The position numbers and the translations under genes were made by a program. DNA of 64,000 nt, from the NCBI GenBank assembly GCA_000752035.1, contig CCFE01000013.1, forward strand, positions 1-64,000, read 5' to 3'. The stretch comes from Bacillus rubiinfantis (GTDB lineage: Bacteria > Bacillota > Bacilli > Bacillales > Cytobacillaceae). Below the pieces are notes generated by a model that saw only the letters and a list, made by a program, of their open reading frames with translations, ran no database searches and was not told the origin of the DNA. Below, one piece after another: positions 1 to 8,203 of the stretch; position 1 is the stretch's first letter; the number at the start of each line of letters is the position of its first letter.

Positions 1-1330
1 AATACTCTAAACTCTCCATTAAAAGCTTCGTACTCATTACGGAATCGGATGAGAGTCAACAACCTTTGTACGACTTCTTTCTCAAGAGACTCTTCAATTT
101 CACTCAAACTGAAATTATGTCGATTGACTTCTCTGCCCTCTCCTGTTTTTTCCACACGTTCATAATCATTTTCCCCTGCAAGTAATCCAACGTAATAAAC
201 TTGAGGCACTCCCGGCACAAAGAATTGAATAGCCCTTGCTGCTAAGTATGCATCATCATCACAATTAAGAAGAGAATAATAGGAACCCCTTATTTGATGT
301 ACATCGAAACCGTCCTTTTCCTTATGCTCATCGGATAAAATAAGACTCAGAGATGCCCCTCTTTCCACACAAATATCTACTATTTTTTGTGCTTCCCTTG
401 AGTCAATCAATTCATCCAAATCCGGCTTAACTGGAATACCGTCATGGCAATCAAGCATGGTGAACTGTTTATGCGGGCGTTTTTTTAGATAGTCTAGAAG
501 ATTCACGCCTGATTTATTTAGTAACGTATACAGTATTTGATAGGGCAGGATAAAATCATAAATCCAGAAGCCATGTTTAGCCAATTTATATTGAATAGAA
601 TAATGAGCATGTACCTCAGGAAGTAATTCAATTCCAAGTGAATCAGCTGTTTCCTTAATCCAGTCAAGAAATTTATAGATTTCTGGTTCTACAAAGAAAC
701 AGCTGCTCCCAAGCCTTTTACTGACATATCCGACTGCATCCAATCGAACAATCTTAACGTTATTTTTTTGAAATTCACCAAAAAATCGGTTAGTAGTTTT
801 CTTACCTTCGGCGATTTCGTATCTAAATCAATTTGTTCGGAAGGATCTGTTTTTCCAAATGTTGTCCAGACTTTTTCTACCTCACCTGTTTTTTCAATTG
901 TAAAAGTGGAGTAAGGCACCAGTCGGCGCAGGAACATTTTATCAATATCCTCCTGAACTGGTTCTCCATCATTCCAATACTTATCTAAAGTGATAAATAA
1001 ATCGGCATATTCCGATTGGCGCCCCTTTTCGAGGAAATCACGGAAATACTCTGACTGTTTGGATATATGATTTACCATCAAATCAACTAAAATATCAAAG
1101 TTCTCCCCAATTTCTCTTATATTATTCCATGAGCCAAAGCTTGGTTCGATTTCTAAATAGGTTAGCGGGGCAAACCCTCTATCACCTGATGAGGGAAATG
1201 GCGGCAAAATATGAATACCACCTTTAAAAATATCCATAAAATATTTTAATAAAACTTGGTTAAGAATCTTTAAGTTTCCACCCAATGAGTCTGGATAAGT
1301 GATTAACTGTACTTGATTTTTTACTGTCAT
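1..1330 (-). pseudogene. gtfA: Sucrose phosphorylase (GH13_18), frameshifted and cut by the window edge
   Basis: This gene encodes a sucrose phosphorylase-like enzyme, which splits sucrose with phosphate into glucose 1-phosphate and fructose in the cytoplasm. The N-terminal part (QLITYPDSLGG, HILPPFPSSGDRGF, DLMVNH) is read from ATG 1330, with AGGGGG eight bases upstream. After about residue 187 the frame breaks in an A7 run (plus-strand T7 at 763-769). One extra A would restore KKNNVKIVRLDAVGY and the rest of the enzyme. The nucleophile Asp (RLDAVGY), acid/base Glu (LLPEVHAHY) and the DCHDGI motif all lie beyond the break, in the second frame, which stays open to position 1. About 443 of the roughly 485 residues usual for the family are present; the C terminus is outside the window. 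Sequencing error, a true mutation and slippage rescue cannot be told apart here. A related GH13_18 phosphorylase with a different acceptor is possible. Confidence 0.82.
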
Positions 1331-1342
1331 CCACAAATCCCC

Positions 1343-2299
1343 CTACAATCCATACATTGTTTTTATTTCTTCTAATTTTGGCAATTCAACTACTGCTCCT
1401 GTATATTTCAATTTATAGGCACTAACGGCAAATCCCAAAAAGGTGGCTTCTTTAATTGAATAGCCTTTTATTATAGCAGTATAAAAGCCCGACCAGAACG
1501 CATCACCAGCTCCTGTCGTATCTACTACCTCTGTAGCCAAACTTTCTAACCGAATCACTTCTGTGCCGTTCGAAACGATGGCACCATCCTTCCCTAATGT
1601 TAAAATGACCAACTTTGCGCCTAGACCCAAAAACTTGTTAATTTGATTTTCAGGCGTATCTTTACCAAATAATCTTTCTGCATCATCTTCAGATGGCTTT
1701 ATGATATCCACCTTCCCAATGATGGATTTTACATATTTAACACCATCTTCACCCTTCTGCCAAAGTAGCGGATGATAGTTGGGATCGAAGCATACTAGTT
1801 TATCATTCCTTCCTGCTGTATCAATCATCTTTTCAATGGTTGCACGGGCTGGCAATCTCGAGATGGGCCAACAGGAGAAGTGCAGAATCTTAGAATTTAA
1901 TAATGCCTTTTCAAGTTCTAATGTATAAGATAAATGATAGTCAGCTTCCCTATAAAATATTGGGACAGGGTTTGTCTTGCTTTTGGTAACCAGCACCATA
2001 CTTGTGGCATGCTCGACCTGTTGTACACATTTCGTACCAATACCCGCATTTTGCAAATGCCTCAATAAAAAATTTCCTAACCCGTCAATCCCAATAGCTG
2101 ATGCCACAAGGGATCGAATCCCAAGTCTTTTTACGTTCATTGCAATATTAGAAGGTGAGCCACCGAAAAACTTATGATAGGTATTGCTGGAGAAATCATC
2201 ATCATAATCTTCGGATATCATATCGATAAGAAGTTCTCCTACAGTTAAAATATCGTTGTCATTATTCTGAAGTTCAATTCTTTCATTAAAGTTAAACAT
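1343..2299 (-). CDS. PfkB-family sugar kinase, probable fructokinase
   Basis: A 318-residue ribokinase/PfkB-family kinase. It shows the N-terminal GGSPSNIAMNVKRLG signature near residue 47 and the C-terminal DTTGAGDAFWSGF signature that holds the catalytic Asp and the anion hole. ATG 2299 follows a GGGGG tract. The gene ends 12 bases before the phosphorylase gene, so the two are probably co-transcribed. Sucrose phosphorolysis releases fructose, so fructokinase activity is the natural inference. Sequence alone does not exclude another ketose or a 2-keto-3-deoxygluconate-type substrate; family similarity to IolC-type kinases is also visible. Confidence 0.85.
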   Translation of the reverse strand: MFNFNERIELQNNDNDILTVGELLIDMISEDYDDDFSSNTYHKFFGGSPSNIAMNVKRLGIRSLVASAIGIDGLGNFLLRHLQNAGIGTKCVQQVEHATSMVLVTKSKTNPVPIFYREADYHLSYTLELEKALLNSKILHFSCWPISRLPARATIEKMIDTAGRNDKLVCFDPNYHPLLWQKGEDGVKYVKSIIGKVDIIKPSEDDAERLFGKDTPENQINKFLGLGAKLVILTLGKDGAIVSNGTEVIRLESLATEVVDTTGAGDAFWSGFYTAIIKGYSIKEATFLGFAVSAYKLKYTGAVVELPKLEEIKTMYGL

Positions 2300-2374
2300 G
2301 ATAGGCCCCCAGATTATATGTACACCTCATAGGCTATATGCAGTTTTATCATTTATTACTTATTGAAAACTATC

Positions 2375-3454
2375 TCATTGTGCCCATCTTCTGGTTGACG
2401 TCCTTACTTCTTGATTAGGAGTTTTCAGTGCTTCTTCCATCATGAGAGAAATATAGGTGTCTTGTAATGCTTCCTGTAAAGAATAGAATTCTTTGCCGGT
2501 TGACAAATATTCGCCCATCAGCAGCATACAGGCAGCCACGGCAATTTCATCATCATTCAATCGTGCATTCGTAACCGGATTCTTATAGACGAATTCTTCA
2601 CCTAACATGATGCCAAAGTGCGACCATTCCTGGTTACTATATTTTCCTAAATCGATACGGTTCAATTCTTGTGTTACAGGAACGTTACCAGGTGTAAGAT
2701 ACCTTACCGTCAAGTCATCAATTTCCCCTCTCACTCCTTGCACGGTCAATTGCCGCGTGCGAATAAACGAGTGATACTGGGCCGGATCTGAAAAATCAAA
2801 GAAAGCAACTTTCCCATTATCAAATTCCAATGTCAAACGATCTCTTGTACAGGAAAAGACCTCCCCATCAAAAGTCATACCTTCTCTTCCATATGTTTCC
2901 GTAATATCGAAGGAAAATCTTTTCCCGTAGATGACACAGTTCTCAAATCCTACACTGAGGAACTTCCTAATCATACTTACACCGTGATATCCATGAAGTG
3001 ATGAAAGATTAATATTTGCTATTTCCCCGAGTTTGCCATCTTGAACTACTTTCAACCATGAGGTATAGAGCGGCTGGAGAAAATATTGTTCGGCTATCTG
3101 GATTTTAGCATTGTATTTTTTTGCTTGTTCCCACAGTTCTTCCAATGCTTGTACTGTTTCACCAGGAGGTGTTTCACATAAAACTGGGATGCCCTTCTTG
3201 AATAAATCAATACAATAATCGCTTACTGTCCCTCTTTTTATTGACAGGACCACATAATCGGGATTGCTTTCCATTAAGTCATCAAGCGTATTAACCACGT
3301 TAACACTAAACTTTTGCGAGAACTTTTCCCCTTTTTCCTTGTCCCTTATCAATACATCGGTTACTTCAAATTTTTCCGGAACGGCTTTGGCAATGCGAAT
3401 GTAAAATTCCGCCCGCCAACCTGATCCTATAAGCCCAAATCGAATTTTCTCCAT
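2375..3454 (-). CDS. Gfo/Idh/MocA-family oxidoreductase
   Basis: A 359-residue protein with an N-terminal Rossmann fold (RFGLIGSGWRAEFYIRIA) and a C-terminal alpha/beta domain of the Gfo/Idh/MocA family, which oxidises or reduces sugars and cyclitols with NAD(P). The usual EKP motif, whose Lys contacts cofactor and substrate, reads ETP here (residues 94-96, CETPPGE). The enzyme may therefore be altered in catalysis or belong to a divergent subfamily. It sits between the ABC permeases and the kinase in one minus-strand series with short gaps (75 bases to the kinase gene, 32 to the permease gene). That suggests a role in processing the imported sugar. The substrate is unknown. Confidence 0.8.
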   Translation of the reverse strand: MEKIRFGLIGSGWRAEFYIRIAKAVPEKFEVTDVLIRDKEKGEKFSQKFSVNVVNTLDDLMESNPDYVVLSIKRGTVSDYCIDLFKKGIPVLCETPPGETVQALEELWEQAKKYNAKIQIAEQYFLQPLYTSWLKVVQDGKLGEIANINLSSLHGYHGVSMIRKFLSVGFENCVIYGKRFSFDITETYGREGMTFDGEVFSCTRDRLTLEFDNGKVAFFDFSDPAQYHSFIRTRQLTVQGVRGEIDDLTVRYLTPGNVPVTQELNRIDLGKYSNQEWSHFGIMLGEEFVYKNPVTNARLNDDEIAVAACMLLMGEYLSTGKEFYSLQEALQDTYISLMMEEALKTPNQEVRTSTRRWAQ

Positions 3455-3486
3455 TCTGTATTACTCCTTTAAAATTCCGTCTTCTT

Positions 3487-4326
3487 TTATTCTTTCACTC
3501 CACCAGTAGTTAACCCGGCAATAATTTTCTTTTGGAAAATAAGAACCAACACAATTAACGGTACCGTAACAACAATGGACGCTGCGGCCATATCGCCCCA
3601 AGGAAGTTCATAATTACTTGGGAACAGCGCAATGCCCACAGGCACAGTCCGCATATTGTCATCCGTCATAAATGTTAAGCCGTAAATATATTCATTCCAG
3701 GAATTAATAAATACCAAGAGGGCAACCGAAAAAGTTGCAGGCTTTATTAACGGAAGCATAATTTTGAAAAAGATTTGAAATCTTGAACAGCCATCGATGA
3801 TTGCCGCTTCCTCAATCCCTTTAGGCAATTGGCTGAAAAAGTTAGTCAATAACCAAATCGATAACGGCAATGCAAAGGTAATATACGGGATGATGAGACC
3901 AGCATACGTATTCAATAATCCCAGATTTTTCAAAATCAAAAATAATGGACTCACGGTTGAAATCGTGGGAAACATAGAAATACTCAAAATGGCCATAAGC
4001 AAGATTTTTTTCCCTTTAAACCGCAGCCTTGCCAATGCATAGGATGCTGAAGCACCTATTAATATACTTAATATTGTGGTAATAAATGCAACGACAAAAC
4101 TATTTAAGAGGTACCGTGCAAACGGGTGCTTTTCGAATACATTAAAATAAAATTGTATGTTTATTTTGCTAGGAAGCCATTTTGCCGGTATGGAAGATAT
4201 TTCGGAAAGCGGCTTAATTGAGGTTAGAAATTGCCAGATAAACGGCAGCATAATAAAAAACAAAAACAGTAAAACAAATAGATAAAATACGCCTGATCTA
4301 ATCATTTTCATTTTTCTCGCATCCAT
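3487..4326 (-). CDS. Carbohydrate ABC transporter permease, MalG/LacG type
   Basis: A 279-residue inner-membrane permease of the CUT1 sugar importer family, with about six hydrophobic segments. The EAA loop that docks the ATPase is visible near residue 190 (EEAAIIDGCSRFQIFFKI). ATG 4326 follows AAAGGAG at nine bases. It is paired with the MalF-type permease immediately upstream. No ATPase gene is present in the window; CUT1 systems of Bacillus commonly share the ATPase MsmX, so an unlinked MsmX-like protein is inferred. Confidence 0.92.
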   Translation of the reverse strand: MDARKMKMIRSGVFYLFVLLFLFFIMLPFIWQFLTSIKPLSEISSIPAKWLPSKINIQFYFNVFEKHPFARYLLNSFVVAFITTILSILIGASASYALARLRFKGKKILLMAILSISMFPTISTVSPLFLILKNLGLLNTYAGLIIPYITFALPLSIWLLTNFFSQLPKGIEEAAIIDGCSRFQIFFKIMLPLIKPATFSVALLVFINSWNEYIYGLTFMTDDNMRTVPVGIALFPSNYELPWGDMAAASIVVTVPLIVLVLIFQKKIIAGLTTGGVKE

Positions 4327-4349
4327 CTGAATTCGCTCCTTTCTCCAGA

Positions 4350-5222
4350 TTAAGTTAGGTTTTTCCCTATAGCCTTCATATATATCAGACTAATAATAAA
4401 CACGATAATAAAGATAAAGATTGACAACGCTGAACCATATCCGAAGTTCAAGAATTTCATTAAATTATTATAGGCATACAGCGAAACACTTTCCGACCCA
4501 TTTGCTCCGCCGGTCATAACAGACACTAAATCAAATACTCTAAATGCATCTAATGTTCTGAACAACAAGGCAACAAAAACGGTGCTCTTCACCATTGGCA
4601 AGGTAATTTTTATAAACGTCTGAATGGCATTCGCACCATCGATTTTTGCAGATTCATATAATTCATCAGGAATCATTTGCAGCCCGGCAAGAATCAGTAA
4701 AGCCATAAACGGTGCTGTCTTCCAAACGTCCGTAATCACTAGTGCCATGAATGTACCATCTTCTGTACTTAACCATGCTTTATAGGCATCAATAATTCCG
4801 AGTCGATACAATATATCATTAAACAAACCATATTGGTCATTATATATAAACTTCCACATGAGAGCTGATACTGTGGTTGGAATTGCCCATGGAATCAGAA
4901 TTGCCGCTCTAACAAGTCCTCTACCTTTAAACTTTTTATTCATAATTAATGCTGCACCAAAACCAACTATCAATTCGAGAACAACGGTTGCAACCGTAAA
5001 TTTAAGTGTAAATACTAATGAATGCAATGCTCGTGGATCTTGAAATAATTTTGTATAATTCTCTAAACCTATAAACGGATATCCTGAACCAGGATCCGTC
5101 AAAACCATCTCATGTAAACTAATCCAAAATGTTCTTACTATTGGATAAACTGCAATAACCAACAAAATGATGATTGCAGGGGACATCATGATCCAGGCAT
5201 CTCTGGTTTCCTTCTTTTGCAT
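4350..5222 (-). CDS. Carbohydrate ABC transporter permease, MalF type
   Basis: A permease of about 290 residues and the partner of the MalG-type permease. It starts MQKKETRDAW, followed by a hydrophobic segment (IIILLVIAVYPIV). The EAA-type loop is visible (ELYESAKIDGANAIQTF). The start is uncertain. ATG 5222 has GGGAG eleven bases upstream; GTG 5240 has AAAAGGA four bases upstream. A longer reading from 5303 would pass through a hairpin and is unlikely. The gene lies between the binding protein and the second permease, the usual order for CUT1 sugar importers. Confidence 0.9.
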   Translation of the reverse strand: MQKKETRDAWIMMSPAIIILLVIAVYPIVRTFWISLHEMVLTDPGSGYPFIGLENYTKLFQDPRALHSLVFTLKFTVATVVLELIVGFGAALIMNKKFKGRGLVRAAILIPWAIPTTVSALMWKFIYNDQYGLFNDILYRLGIIDAYKAWLSTEDGTFMALVITDVWKTAPFMALLILAGLQMIPDELYESAKIDGANAIQTFIKITLPMVKSTVFVALLFRTLDAFRVFDLVSVMTGGANGSESVSLYAYNNLMKFLNFGYGSALSIFIFIIVFIISLIYMKAIGKNLT

Positions 5223-5260
5223 CGAACTGCTCACTCCCACATTATCCTTTTCTATGAAAA

Positions 5261-5295
5261 TCAACTGCAGAAAAAGTATGGTATTCTGCAGTTGA
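5261..5295 (-). promoter_or_regulatory. Intercistronic hairpin between binding-protein and permease genes
   Basis: A perfect 12-bp inverted repeat (TCAACTGCAGAA, 5261-5272, with its complement at 5284-5295) encloses an 11-base loop, 15 bases after the binding-protein stop. There is no T-run. It resembles hairpins that stabilise or partly terminate the upstream message, so that binding protein outnumbers permease. That role is inferred. Confidence 0.7.
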
Positions 5296-5309
5296 ATCTT
5301 CATTATTAC

Positions 5310-6602
5310 CTATTTGCTTAATTCCTCAATCTCACTTTGTGTATCATTCAACGCCTTTTCCACATCAACTTTGCCAGTTAATGCCAAATGGATATTTCGT
5401 TGAATTGCGTCGGAAACCTTTGCGTATTTTGGAGACATAGGTCTTGCTTTACCATTCATGATAATGCCATAAAAATCTTTATAAAATGGATTTACTTCAA
5501 GAACTTCAGCGTCCTTATAAACAGATTGCAGAACTGGCGGTTGTGCCGCAATTAAGTTCATTTCTTTTTGTGCTTTTTCACCAGATAAATATTTAATAAA
5601 GTCAATCGCAGCATCTTTATGTTGCTCATCAATAGACTTATTGATAACTAGATCAAGACCGCCTAAAGTAGAATGTGGTTCTGTGCCTTTCGGGCCGATT
5701 GGTAATGTAGTTACTCCCACTTTATCTTTCACTTTAGAGCCTTCTTGGTTTGCTTGACTCCAGAATCCTGACCAATCGCGTAAGAATAATGCCTTGCCAT
5801 CTAAAAATACTTGTTCACTTTCTGGCTCTGTATAAGTGGTTACCCCTTTTGGAGCATAGTTTTTGGCTAAATCAACCATTATTTGTGTTGCTTCAATATT
5901 GTTCTTCGAATTAACAACCGGCTTACCAGATTGGTCTAAAACTTCACCGCCGTTATTCGCTACAAATTCAACCCAGTTACATACTAATGCTTCAGACTGA
6001 GCAGCTTGGAAGTCGGCAACATACTCAACCCCATTTACTCCTTTGGCTTTCTCAGCTAAATCCATCCACCCTTGATATGTAGTAGGTGGTTCAACTCCTA
6101 ATTTATCCAGCACATCTTTACGGTAAAAGAGCGCACTTGCGTTAGTAAACCATGGGAACGCAACAAGTTTTCCGTCATACGTTGCTGCTTCAATTGTGCC
6201 TGGTAAATACTTGCTTTGTGTTGACTTGTCAAAATACGGGGACAAATCAGTTAGCCAGCCTGCAGAGGCAAATTCTGATACGTAGACAACATCTAATGCC
6301 ATTACGTCAACACTTGTATCACCTGATGCTAGTTTGTTAACAAAATCGTCGTGGACAACATTAGCATCCTGCGGCAGAATATTTGTTTTCACTTTTACTT
6401 TATCTTGGCTTTTGTTATATTCATCAATAATTTTTTGTGCTGGTTTTCCAATCCCTTGGTCAAACGAAAAAGTAATCTCAACAGGGCCTTTTGAATCAGC
6501 TTTTTCTGATGAGGATGAACTTCCGCTACATGCGGCTAATGAAAAAACAAGTGAACTTGCCAGCAATGGAGCAATAAATTTTTTCAATTTTGACTGTTTC
6601 AT
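5310..6602 (-). CDS. Sugar ABC transporter substrate-binding lipoprotein
   Basis: A 430-residue extracellular solute-binding protein (family 1). It has a lipoprotein signal peptide (MKQSKLKKFIAPLLASSLVF followed by the lipobox LAAC) and a Ser-rich linker. The mature domain carries a family-1 pattern (LVAFPWFTNASALFYRKDVL). ATG 6602 is chosen because AAGGGAG lies eight bases upstream; an ATG six codons earlier lacks a ribosome site. It is the first gene of the importer operon behind the 6766-6794 promoter. The ligand is unknown, but the linked phosphorylase points to sucrose or a related glucoside. Confidence 0.92.
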   Translation of the reverse strand: MKQSKLKKFIAPLLASSLVFSLAACSGSSSSSEKADSKGPVEITFSFDQGIGKPAQKIIDEYNKSQDKVKVKTNILPQDANVVHDDFVNKLASGDTSVDVMALDVVYVSEFASAGWLTDLSPYFDKSTQSKYLPGTIEAATYDGKLVAFPWFTNASALFYRKDVLDKLGVEPPTTYQGWMDLAEKAKGVNGVEYVADFQAAQSEALVCNWVEFVANNGGEVLDQSGKPVVNSKNNIEATQIMVDLAKNYAPKGVTTYTEPESEQVFLDGKALFLRDWSGFWSQANQEGSKVKDKVGVTTLPIGPKGTEPHSTLGGLDLVINKSIDEQHKDAAIDFIKYLSGEKAQKEMNLIAAQPPVLQSVYKDAEVLEVNPFYKDFYGIIMNGKARPMSPKYAKVSDAIQRNIHLALTGKVDVEKALNDTQSEIEELSK

Positions 6603-6644
6603 TTGAGGAACTCCCTTCAAAATAGTTACACTAAACCGCCGATG

Positions 6645-6658
6645 GGAAAACGTTTTCT
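6645..6658. promoter_or_regulatory. LacI/CcpA-type operator in the 5' leader
   Basis: The palindrome GGAAAACGTTTTCT has the central CG and flanking A/T runs typical of LacI-family operators. It lies 43 bases upstream of the binding-protein start, where a bound repressor could block elongating polymerase. Confidence 0.7.
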
Positions 6659-6704
6659 CGCTATTATAAAAAAATCACCAAGATTTTCCGCTTAATCCTT
6701 ATAT

Positions 6705-6712
6705 ACCTCCTT
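6705..6712 (-). other. Perfect Shine-Dalgarno sequence without a gene, in the operon leader
   Basis: The minus-strand transcript reads AAGGAGGT here, about 100 bases upstream of the binding-protein start. No ATG, GTG or TTG follows at normal spacing; the only near reading starts with ATT and stops after ten codons. It could be a remnant of a lost start or a ribosome standby or decoy site. Confidence 0.4.
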
Positions 6713-6740
6713 ATGTATTTTTTAAAAACAATCAGATTCA

Positions 6741-6754
6741 TGAAAACGTTTACC
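6741..6754. promoter_or_regulatory. cre-like operator at the transcription start
   Basis: TGAAAACGTTTACC matches the catabolite-responsive element pattern TGWAARCGYTWNCW at all but the last base. It sits just downstream of the -10 box, overlapping or following the start site. It could bind CcpA or the local LacI-family protein at 6983-7999. Confidence 0.7.
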
Positions 6755-6765
6755 TCACTATAAAA

Positions 6766-6794
6766 ATTATATAGTATAAAATTCAGTAAATCAA
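6766..6794 (-). promoter_or_regulatory. Sigma-A promoter of the sugar operon
   Basis: Read on the minus strand: TTGATT (6789-6794), a 17-bp spacer, then a perfect TATAAT (6766-6771). Operators at 6741 and 6645 lie downstream, giving a strong promoter under repressor roadblock control. The gap 6603-6982 is explained mostly by this promoter and its operators. Confidence 0.8.
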
Positions 6795-6951
6795 TTATTT
6801 TCTTAACCTTTTACTGTAAAAATACATTATACGAAGACAAATTCCTGTAATATTTTGTCGTGCTAAGGCACTAATTGTAAATTTTTGTACTGCAAATATA
6901 ATTTAAACCTAACAAGATATGATTTCCTCTACATAATATCTGAAAATTAAC

Positions 6952-6967
6952 GGGAAAAGGTTTTCCC
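6952..6967. promoter_or_regulatory. Third operator-like inverted repeat
   Basis: GGGAAAAGGTTTTCCC: 7-bp arms around GG, 15 bases past the stop of the lacI-type gene and about 160 bp upstream of the promoter. It resembles the operators at 6645 and 6741 and could be an auxiliary site for looping. Confidence 0.5.
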
Positions 6968-6982
6968 TCCTGTGGAAAAAAA

Positions 6983-7999
6983 TTATATTTTCCGCACACT
7001 GTTTCTGCGTATTATTTTATGCGGGACAAATTGAGTTTTCGGTACTGTTTGGCTCTTATTGCTCAACAGTTTAAAAAGTGTCTTAGTGGCTTTAACTCCC
7101 TCATCAAAATAAGAGATTCTTACCGTCGATAGTTCCGGGCTGAAATACTTTCCTAATTCTGAATCGTCAAATCCCATAATAGAAATATCATTGGGAACTG
7201 AGACTTTAGCACTTTTTAAAAATCGAATCGCTCCAATAGCCATAGTGTCGTTACAAACCATTACAGCTGTTGGTAAGAAGGGATTCTCTTCATAAATTTT
7301 TCTCATGCAATAAAAACCTGATTCAAAGGTAAAATCACCATGTTCAATATATGACTCATTAATTTCAAGATTGTTTTCCTCTAAAGCTAATTTAAACCCT
7401 TTTAACCTTTTTTGGCCCGATGAAAAATCATTTTCTGGACCGCCTATGAATGCTATCCTTCGGTGTCCATTTTCGATTAAAAACGAAACAGCATCATATG
7501 TCGCTTGCACATTATCATGTACAACTGTAAATAACCTTTCTTCTCCGTCTGCAGCTTCTTGTGTAACCAATACTTTTGGATATTCTTTCTTTTCCAATTC
7601 ATTTACTAACATAGAGTTAATATCGACTCCAGCAAATAGCACACCATCAATATTCTTGTCTTCTAAAACTTGTAGCAGTTCTATTTCCTTTTCTTTCTTG
7701 CCCCCTGATTCACAAACCATCAAGGTATAATCCTTTTTTTCACAAACATGATTAATCCCTTTCGTCAATGCTCCAAAAATAGGGTTGGATAAATCCGGTA
7801 CTATAATACCAATAATGTTTGTTTTCTTCGTAATTAGCCCCCTTGCTAAAGAATTGGGCTTAAAATTCCTTTTTTCAATCACGTCATTTACCCTTTTCTT
7901 TAATTCAGGACTAACCGTCTTTGAGCCATTGATGACTCTCGATACTGTCGCAATCGAAACTTGCGCCTCTTTGGCAATATCTTGTATAGTAACAGCCAT
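6983..7999 (-). CDS. LacI-family transcriptional regulator
   Basis: A 338-residue repressor. The N-terminal helix-turn-helix and hinge read TIQDIAKEAQVSIATVSRVI and NSLARGLITKKTNIIGIIVPD. A periplasmic-binding-protein-like effector domain follows. It lies directly upstream of the sugar operon, in the same direction, with LacI-type operators on both sides of the operon promoter, so it is the likely local regulator. The inducer is unknown; a sugar phosphate or the transported sugar would be usual. Confidence 0.92.
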   Translation of the reverse strand: MAVTIQDIAKEAQVSIATVSRVINGSKTVSPELKKRVNDVIEKRNFKPNSLARGLITKKTNIIGIIVPDLSNPIFGALTKGINHVCEKKDYTLMVCESGGKKEKEIELLQVLEDKNIDGVLFAGVDINSMLVNELEKKEYPKVLVTQEAADGEERLFTVVHDNVQATYDAVSFLIENGHRRIAFIGGPENDFSSGQKRLKGFKLALEENNLEINESYIEHGDFTFESGFYCMRKIYEENPFLPTAVMVCNDTMAIGAIRFLKSAKVSVPNDISIMGFDDSELGKYFSPELSTVRISYFDEGVKATKTLFKLLSNKSQTVPKTQFVPHKIIRRNSVRKI

Positions 8000-8161
8000 A
8001 CTAACACTCCTAAAATTTTAAAAACTCCTTTGTGAACATATATTACCAAATAAACTTTATATAGGTCAATTTAATCCGTATTAACTGCTGTTTGCCCCAA
8101 TCCGACGGGACCAGTACTTCTCGTTATATAATTTATTTATTCGACAAAGTATTACTTTGCG

Positions 8162-8196
8162 AAAAAAATCGGCCCATACTTTTAGTCAGGCCGATT
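8162..8196 (-). terminator. Intrinsic terminator of glyA
   Basis: Minus-strand AATCGGCC and GGCCGATT (8-bp arms at 8189-8196 and 8167-8174) followed by a run of seven T, eight bases after the glyA stop. Confidence 0.88.
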
Positions 8197-8203
8197 CTCG
8201 TCA

